Source: an uncultured Erysipelotrichaceae bacterium
Lineage (GTDB): Bacteria > Bacillota_I > Bacilli_A > RF39 > UBA660
Assembly (NCBI GenBank): GCA_902795675.1
Contig: CADBLZ010000093.1
Location: 1 to 5,585, forward strand
Direction: 5' to 3'
DNA length: 5,585 bases
The notes under the pieces are model-generated. The model was given only the letters and a program-made list of their open reading frames with translations. It was not told where the DNA came from and made no database searches. Below, in pieces: positions 1 to 3,882 of this stretch. A program made the translations under genes and the position numbers. Within the stretch, counting starts at the first letter, position 1; every line of letters starts with the position of its first letter.

Positions 1-1
1 A

Positions 2-106
2 GATAATGAAGTACTTAATAAGTTAAAAGAAATAGATCCATTAAAATGTACACCGATGGATGCTATCAATATATTATATGAATTAAAGGAATTATCTAAA
101 AAATAA
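2..106 (+). CDS. mutS: DNA mismatch repair protein MutS, C-terminal end (partial)
   Basis: This is the last 34 codons of a gene that begins before the window, ending in TAA at 104-106. The visible tail contains DPLKCTPMDAINILYELK, which fits the conserved end of MutS proteins (a TP-x-x-AL-x-x-L-x-x-LK pattern after the ATPase domain). MutS recognises mismatched bases as a dimer and uses ATP to recruit MutL and start repair of the new strand. Only the distal tail is visible, so no mismatch-binding or Walker motif can be checked. The call rests on this one motif. In many Bacillota mutL follows mutS, but here the next gene is nusB behind a terminator, so any mutL partner would be elsewhere or upstream. 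Confidence 0.72.
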   Translation, partial: DNEVLNKLKEIDPLKCTPMDAINILYELKELSKK

Positions 107-118
107 TTCCTTTTTTTT
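85..118 (+). terminator. Rho-independent terminator of the mutS-like gene
   Basis: A 10-bp perfect inverted repeat (85-94 with 104-113, arms AAAGGAATTA and TAATTCCTTT) encloses a 9-nt loop. The right arm runs into an eight-T tract (111-118). The left arm lies in the last codons of the gene and the stop codon starts the right arm, so the terminator overlaps the coding end. Confidence 0.8.
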
Positions 119-125
119 ATAAATA

Positions 126-134
126 TGTTATAAT
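126..134 (+). promoter_or_regulatory. Extended -10 promoter of nusB
   Basis: TGTTATAAT is a perfect extended -10 element (TG, one base, TATAAT at 129-134), 19 nt before the nusB start. No good -35 box is found at normal spacing, because that position falls in the U-tract end of the preceding terminator. Extended -10 promoters can work without a strong -35. The short gap implies a leader of only about a dozen bases with the ribosome site GAGGTG at 143-148. Confidence 0.6.
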
Positions 135-153
135 CAACAAGTGAGGTGTTATT

Positions 154-555
154 ATGGGCTTATCTAGAAGTGAACTAAGAGAAAAAGCAATGGTTATCCT
201 ATATCAAATAGATATTATGAAAGCTAATAATATTAATTTTAATGTAGAAGAACTTATTAATGAAAATTTAGATATAGATAACGAATTTGTTCGTGATTTA
301 GTTTATGGTGTTACAACTCATTTAACAGAAATAGATGAACTTGCTAATAAGAATATGAAAAATTGGACGATTGATCGTATTGATAAAACAGGTGCTCAAA
401 TTCTAAGAATTGGTCTTTATGAGATAGTTTATGATGAAGAAACACCAAACATTGTTGCTATTAATGAAGCAGTAGAACTTGCTAAGAAATATAGTGATGA
501 TGATGTAAGAAAAATCATTAATGCAGTACTAGATAAAGTAAATAAAGAAAACTAA
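154..555 (+). CDS. nusB: Transcription antitermination factor NusB
   Basis: NusB is a small all-helical cytoplasmic RNA-binding protein. With ribosomal protein S10 (NusE) it binds boxA RNA and supports antitermination, mainly in rRNA operons. The product has 133 residues, normal for the family. The N-terminus SRSELREKAMVILYQIDI (4-21) matches the usual R-x-x-REKAL-x-x-LYQ-x-D pattern. The C-terminal half carries the signature WTIDRIDKTGAQILRIGLYEI (71-91) followed by VAINEAVELAKKYSDDD (101-117) and IINAVLDKV (121-129). In most homologues the R-x-D-x-AILR region reads slightly differently, and T79-G80 here are mild departures. The ATG is preceded by GAGGTG at 143-148 with 5 nt spacing. It appears to be a single-gene transcription unit, bounded by its own promoter and terminator. 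Confidence 0.93.
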   Translation: MGLSRSELREKAMVILYQIDIMKANNINFNVEELINENLDIDNEFVRDLVYGVTTHLTEIDELANKNMKNWTIDRIDKTGAQILRIGLYEIVYDEETPNIVAINEAVELAKKYSDDDVRKIINAVLDKVNKEN

Positions 556-587
556 CTTTACAAGCAATTGTAAAGTTTTTATTTTGT
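554..587 (+). terminator. Rho-independent terminator of nusB
   Basis: A 10-bp perfect stem (554-563 AACTTTACAA with 568-577 TTGTAAAGTT) is capped by the tetraloop GCAA, a GNRA type, and followed by a T-rich tail (576-580, then ATTTTG). The last two bases of the nusB stop codon form the base of the stem. Confidence 0.85.
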
Positions 588-621
588 TAATTTTATTGTA
601 GCAAATCTTATTTTTATATAT

Positions 622-643
622 TATAATGAATATAGTAGGAGAG
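622..643 (+). promoter_or_regulatory. Promoter -10 and ribosome site of the small secreted-protein gene
   Basis: A consensus TATAAT lies at 622-627. The ribosome site AGGAGAG (637-643) follows, 7 nt before the ATG at 651. The only -35-like sequence nearby (TTGTAG at 596-601) is 20 nt from the -10 box, which is too far to be convincing, so the -35 is undefined. The upstream nusB terminator supports an independent start here. Confidence 0.5.
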
Positions 644-650
644 TTGAAAA

Positions 651-1121
651 ATGAAAAAAGTTAAAAATTTACTATTTGCTTTAGGGTTAATGTTTATCCT
701 TCCAATTGTTGTACATGCTGAGGGTGTTACTAAATTATGCATCGACATGACTCCACAATTATGTCTTAACAATTTGAATCATTATCAAATGAATGCACAA
801 TTAACTACTTCATTAGATTATGCAACAATTATTGCTGAACCAGAAACTGGATGGACAATTACTGGTGATGGTCGTGTTCCAGTTCAAGAAGGTTTAAACG
901 AAATTAAAGTTGTAGCAACTAATGCAGCTGGACAAACTTCTCAATATACTATTAACTTAACAGTTCATAAAGCTACTGCTGAAGAAATGGCTGCTACTGA
1001 TACTAATGGTAACCCTAACACTGGTGCTTCTCTTAACTATATTTTTGTAGCTGGTGGAGTTCTTATAGCAGGTGGAATTTTATATTACGCTTATAGAAAA
1101 AATAGAGTATATAAGATTTAA
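651..1121 (+). CDS. Small secreted cadherin-like domain protein with NPNTG sortase-type C-terminus
   Basis: The product has 156 residues and I do not recognise a named gene. Residues 1-23 form a clear signal peptide (basic MKKVKN, hydrophobic core, probable cleavage VHA|EG). Residues about 45-106 look like one cadherin-like beta-sandwich domain: the stretch ITGDGRVPVQEGLNEIKVVA and then GQTSQYTINLTV match the G-x-N-x-I-x-V-x-A...YTI-x-V pattern of surface repeats. Two cysteines (C30, C38) lie just after the signal peptide. A short linker leads to NPNTG (121-125), a hydrophobic segment (about 129-148) and the basic tail RKNRVYKI. This is the order of a cell-wall sorting signal, with an NPxTG variant in place of LPxTG. 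Probable fate is sortase anchoring to peptidoglycan, or otherwise simple membrane anchoring. No sortase gene is visible. The ribosome site is strong. Function is unknown; a surface adhesin or wall-associated structural role is only a guess. Confidence 0.8.
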   Translation: MKKVKNLLFALGLMFILPIVVHAEGVTKLCIDMTPQLCLNNLNHYQMNAQLTTSLDYATIIAEPETGWTITGDGRVPVQEGLNEIKVVATNAAGQTSQYTINLTVHKATAEEMAATDTNGNPNTGASLNYIFVAGGVLIAGGILYYAYRKNRVYKI

Positions 1122-1142
1122 TTATTTTAAAATTGATGAATT

Positions 1143-1178
1143 AAAAAAAGACACTATATCGCACGATATGTGTCTTTT
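1143..1178 (-). terminator. def terminator in the convergent gap
   Basis: A long hairpin pairs 1146-1154 with 1170-1178 and 1156-1160 with 1165-1169, with one bulged base (1155) and the loop GCAC. Read on the minus strand it is followed by a seven-U tract (complement of 1143-1149), which is a good terminator for def. Read on the plus strand the U tract is only four bases before CC, so any use by the opposing gene would be weak. The def stop codon (TAG, complement of 1154-1156) is inside the stem. Confidence 0.75.
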
Positions 1179-1720
1179 CCTTTGAATGGATTTTTTGGAT
1201 CAATCTTATCAGTAAATAAGATACCGTTTAAATGATCCAGTTCATGTTGGAAACAGATTGCTAGTTCTTCACGAACTCTAATAGTTTGTTTGTTTCCTTC
1301 TAAATCTTGATATTCGATAGTTACACGAGCACATCTTGGTACTATACCTTCAGTAGGACGGTTGATTGATAAACATCCTTCACCTTCAGATACATAAATC
1401 TTTTCTTCTGATTCTGATTTGATTTTAGGATTTATGATAATGTAACGATCAAATTTTCCTTCTTCAACTTCATATACGACCACGAAGATTCTTTTTAATA
1501 CACCGATTTGGCAGTATGATAAACCCATACCAGCTCTAAGATCGTATTTTTCTCTTAGTGGTTCTATTTGACTCATTTCAAGATAATCCATCATATCTTG
1601 AATTGCTTTTTTATCTTCTTGTGGAAGAGGAAATTGTACTTCTTCTGAGACTCTATGTAATAATTTATTAGATTCATCTAAGATTTTTATATTTGGCAAT
1701 TTACTTGGTAATTTTGTCAT
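1154..1720 (-). CDS. def: Peptide deformylase
   Basis: This cytoplasmic metalloenzyme removes the formyl group from the initiator methionine of new proteins. All three family motifs are present. Motif 1 is GMGLSYCQIG (64-73), with the catalytic Gln at 71. Motif 2 is EGCLS (114-118), with metal ligand C116. Motif 3 is QHELDHLNG (158-166), with ligands H159 and H163 and catalytic E160. The length of 188 residues fits the longer type 2 enzymes of Gram-positive bacteria, as does YDLRAG before motif 1. The usual A-A-P of motif 1 is replaced by S-Y-C, placing a cysteine next to the catalytic Gln. The ATG is set by GGAGG (complement of 1730-1734), 9 nt upstream. The gene is convergent with the small secreted-protein gene and divergent from ftsW. 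The usual partner gene fmt is not in the window. Confidence 0.94.
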   Translation of the reverse strand: MTKLPSKLPNIKILDESNKLLHRVSEEVQFPLPQEDKKAIQDMMDYLEMSQIEPLREKYDLRAGMGLSYCQIGVLKRIFVVVYEVEEGKFDRYIIINPKIKSESEEKIYVSEGEGCLSINRPTEGIVPRCARVTIEYQDLEGNKQTIRVREELAICFQHELDHLNGILFTDKIDPKNPFKGKDTYRAI

Positions 1721-1743
1721 TTTATTTTTCCTCCAGTTTCATC

Positions 1744-1772
1744 ATTTTATCAAATTTTTATTAAAAAGACAA
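1744..1772 (-). promoter_or_regulatory. Candidate def promoter
   Basis: On the minus strand, TTGTCT (complement of 1767-1772) and TAAAAT (complement of 1744-1749) are separated by exactly 17 bp. They lie just upstream of the def ribosome site at 1730-1734. Predicted initiation near 1737 gives a leader of under 20 nt. Both boxes are imperfect, and chance matches are common in AT-rich DNA. Confidence 0.45.
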
Positions 1773-1777
1773 ATAAA

Positions 1778-1785
1778 TGTATAAT
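1778..1785 (+). promoter_or_regulatory. Candidate -10 box for the ftsW-comEA-comEC unit
   Basis: A perfect TATAAT at 1780-1785 lies 84 nt before the ftsW start. No clear -35 is seen at 16-18 bp spacing; the bases there are T-rich and fall inside the spacer of the divergent def promoter. If used, it would give a leader of about 75-80 nt containing a small inverted repeat (1795-1817) and repeated TTTATGT motifs. Confidence 0.4.
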
Positions 1786-1848
1786 TTATGTTAATACTAG
1801 GGAATTTATGTCTAGTAAAACATTTTTGATATTTATTTTATGTTAATA
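1785..1848 (+). repeat. 12-bp direct repeat upstream of ftsW
   Basis: TTTATGTTAATA occurs exactly at 1785-1796 and again at 1837-1848, 52 bp apart. A third, shorter match (AATTTATGT, 1803-1811) repeats 1783-1791 with 20 bp spacing. This may be a protein binding site array or coincidence in AT-rich DNA. Confidence 0.35.
1795..1817 (+). repeat. Small inverted repeat in the ftsW leader
   Basis: TACTAG (1795-1800) and CTAGTA (1812-1817) are exact inverted copies 11 nt apart, extendable by one G-U pair. They could form a weak RNA hairpin or mark an operator. No T tract follows, so it is not a terminator. Confidence 0.35.
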
Positions 1849-1869
1849 TTAATATAGGAGTAGAGTAAT

Positions 1870-3078
1870 ATGACTAAGAAGAACGATAAGAAATCTTTTA
1901 TAAAGTATTTTGCCGAAAATCTTAAGTTACCATTTGCTAATCTTAATTGGCCGGTTATGTTAATTATGATTTTTTTGTCTATTTTTGGTTGTGTAATGGT
2001 TTTATCAGCTTCTAATATTACGGCTGTTTTAAGATACCACTTACCAGCTAATTATTATTTCATTAGACAAATTATGTTCGTTGTTTTTGGTTATGTTATG
2101 GGACTTTTGCTTCTTATTACGTATCGAAATTTTAGAGTTTTTTATAAATTATTGTTTAGATTTGGTGCTTTAATAGCTATCATATTAGTTGGTGGCGTTT
2201 TAATATATGGTTCGGTTAGTAATGGTGCTAAATCATGGTATGATTTAGGAACGGTAATGTTTCAACCTTCTGAGATAGCGAAGTTATTATTAATACTTTA
2301 TTTAAGTTGGTATTACAAGAAACTTAGTAAGAAGAATAAGATTGAAGCTGTTGATCTAATATTACCTGCTGTTGTTTCGATTATTATTGGTGGTTTAGTA
2401 TTCTTAGAACCAGACTTAGGTGGTGCTGTTATTTTAGTAATGATATTTGCTTTAATTTACTTATCGGTACCAATTGCTAAAGGATTAAGAAACAGGTTAG
2501 CATTATGTTTTATTGGTTTAATTATTCTTGGTGGTTTAGTATTTGTGTTTGGTGGTTTCTTAAAGTCATATCAAAATTCAAGATTTAATTTCTTTAAACC
2601 TTGTAGTCGTTATACTGAAGAATCAGGTTACCAAGTATGTAACTCTTATATAGCTTTCCATAATGGTGGTTTATTCGGAGTAGGTTTAGGTAATAGTACA
2701 CAAAAATACATGTACTTACCTGAAGCACATACTGACTTTATCTTCCCAATAGTTTGTGAGGAACTTGGTGGCTCAGTAGGAATTCTAATTGTTTTATTAT
2801 ATGCATTACTATTATATTTTATCGGCAAAGAAAGTAAGAAGTGCACTAGTATTCAAGGTAGTGTAATATGTGTTGGTGTTTTCTCATACATCTTAATACA
2901 TGTATTAATTAACTTAATGGGTGTTCTTGGTTTAATTCCATTAACTGGTGTACCACTACCGTTCTTAAGTTATGGTGGATCATATAATGTTACATTAATA
3001 ATTGCGTTATTCTTCTTTCAATGTGTTTGTGTTCAAAATAATGTTGAAAGAAAAAGAGCTAAGATAGCTAATTTATAA
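1870..3078 (+). CDS. ftsW: SEDS-family peptidoglycan glycosyltransferase, FtsW type
   Basis: This 402-residue polytopic membrane protein, with about ten hydrophobic segments, polymerises lipid II into glycan strands together with a class B penicillin-binding protein. Family motifs are intact: SWYDLG then FQPSE (131-135), LEPDLGG, GGLFGVGLGNSTQK, LPEAHTDFIF with the Asp generally taken as catalytic at 289, EELG, and GLIPLTGVPLPFLSYGGS (SYGGS 367-371). YLPEAHTDF and VMVLSASN favour FtsW (division) over RodA (elongation), but the two paralogues are close and LTGVPLPF also occurs in RodA-like proteins. An unusual cysteine pair (C245, C257) sits in the large outer loop just before the catalytic region. 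The start has AGGAG at 1856-1860 with 9 nt spacing. No terminator separates it from comEA, 51 nt downstream, so it probably heads the operon. Confidence 0.88.
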   Translation: MTKKNDKKSFIKYFAENLKLPFANLNWPVMLIMIFLSIFGCVMVLSASNITAVLRYHLPANYYFIRQIMFVVFGYVMGLLLLITYRNFRVFYKLLFRFGALIAIILVGGVLIYGSVSNGAKSWYDLGTVMFQPSEIAKLLLILYLSWYYKKLSKKNKIEAVDLILPAVVSIIIGGLVFLEPDLGGAVILVMIFALIYLSVPIAKGLRNRLALCFIGLIILGGLVFVFGGFLKSYQNSRFNFFKPCSRYTEESGYQVCNSYIAFHNGGLFGVGLGNSTQKYMYLPEAHTDFIFPIVCEELGGSVGILIVLLYALLLYFIGKESKKCTSIQGSVICVGVFSYILIHVLINLMGVLGLIPLTGVPLPFLSYGGSYNVTLIIALFFFQCVCVQNNVERKRAKIANL

Positions 3079-3114
3079 AGGAAATTCATATTTTATTCTC
3101 GTATAGTTTTATTG

Positions 3115-3122
3115 AAAGGAGA
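3115..3122 (+). promoter_or_regulatory. Ribosome binding site fixing the comEA start at 3130
   Basis: AAAGGAGA is a strong Shine-Dalgarno sequence whose GGAG (3118-3121) ends 8 nt before the ATG at 3130. The frame stays open upstream to a TTG at 3112, but that start would put this ribosome site inside the coding region and has no site of its own. Confidence 0.85.
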
Positions 3123-3129
3123 AAAAAAT

Positions 3130-3882
3130 ATGGATTTTTTTAATGAAGAGAAATATAAATATATCTTTTATGTTCTTGTATTAGTTTTACTTATTACAAC
3201 ACTATGTGTATCTATTTTTAAGAAAAATAGTTGTTCATGTGAAAGTGTACCAGCTAAAAGTGAGATAATTAGTGAGAAACAAGAAGTAAAAGAAAATAAT
3301 TCTTTACCTAGTGTTTATCACGTGGATATTAAAGGAGCTGTAAATAATCCTGGTGTTTATGAATTAAGTGAAGGTAGTTTAATAAATGATGCCCTTAATG
3401 CAGCTGGAGGGATAAAAAAAGGCGGTACTACTAATAATATAAATCTTAGTTCTAAAATAAAAGATGAGATGGTTATATATATTTATACAACTACCGAATT
3501 AAATAAACTGGTTTATAGTTGTTATAAAGATAATGTGACTGATACTAAGAAAAGTGATGATACATGTGAAAGTGGTAGTGATATAACTAATTGCACGGGT
3601 AAGAGTGTTGTCACTAATAATGAACCTAAAGTAACTACTAGTAGTAATGAAAGTAATAATACATCCAGTAAAGAAGAATGTGTAACTAATACGGGTAAAG
3701 TAAATATTAATACTGCTAGCAAGGAAGAATTACTTACAGTAAGTGGAATCGGTGAATCTAAAGCTGACAATATTATTAAGTATCGTGAGACTAATAAATT
3801 TAATAGTATTGAAGATATTAAAAATGTATCTGGTATAGGTGACTCATTATATGAAAAGATTAAAGATTATATTACGGTATAA
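3130..3882 (+). CDS. comEA: Competence protein ComEA (membrane-anchored DNA receptor)
   Basis: ComEA binds double-stranded DNA outside the membrane and passes it to the ComEC channel during natural transformation. The 250-residue product has a short cytoplasmic start, one membrane segment (about 10-30), a SLBB-type domain (about 62-119, with YHVDIKGAVNNPGVYELSEG), a flexible Ser/Thr/Asn-rich linker (about 120-188) and a C-terminal double helix-hairpin-helix DNA-binding domain (189-250: VNINTASKEELLTVSGIG, then IEDIKNVSGIG). The architecture and length fit Gram-positive ComEA. The linker is odd in carrying four cysteines (131, 146, 155, 184), and two more (35, 37) lie just outside the membrane. 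The start is ATG 3130, set by AAAGGAGA; the upstream TTG at 3112 is rejected. The 3' end overlaps comEC, so the pair is probably co-translated. Confidence 0.93.
   Translation: MDFFNEEKYKYIFYVLVLVLLITTLCVSIFKKNSCSCESVPAKSEIISEKQEVKENNSLPSVYHVDIKGAVNNPGVYELSEGSLINDALNAAGGIKKGGTTNNINLSSKIKDEMVIYIYTTTELNKLVYSCYKDNVTDTKKSDDTCESGSDITNCTGKSVVTNNEPKVTTSSNESNNTSSKEECVTNTGKVNINTASKEELLTVSGIGESKADNIIKYRETNKFNSIEDIKNVSGIGDSLYEKIKDYITV
3837..3842 (+). promoter_or_regulatory. Ribosome binding site of comEC inside comEA
   Basis: AGGTGA, within the second GIG hairpin codons of comEA, ends 8 nt before ATG 3851. Its spacing supports that ATG as the comEC start, 32 nt before the comEA gene ends. It is the only in-frame ATG ahead of the conserved core. 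Confidence 0.7.

Noticed and set aside
1826..1855. TTGATA-18 bp-TAATAT as a second ftsW promoter
   Set aside because: Transcription would begin at about 1862, after the AGGAG ribosome site at 1856-1860, leaving a message without it.
2646..2846. 66-codon open frame on the minus strand
   Set aside because: It lies wholly within the conserved catalytic region of ftsW on the other strand and its translation shows no recognisable domain. It is a shadow frame.
3102..3107. TATAGT before comEA as a separate promoter
   Set aside because: No -35-like sequence lies 16-18 bp upstream, and the start point would fall at about the ribosome site. The operon reading is simpler.
3112..3129. TTG start giving comEA six extra residues (MKGEKN)
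   Set aside because: Its codons contain the strong ribosome site AAAGGAGA that serves ATG 3130, and there is no ribosome site before the TTG.
3522..3770. 82-codon open frame on the minus strand, Leu/Ser/Val-rich
   Set aside because: It is antisense to the low-complexity Ser/Thr/Asn linker of comEA; the repetitive Leu/Ser composition is what that linker gives when read backwards.
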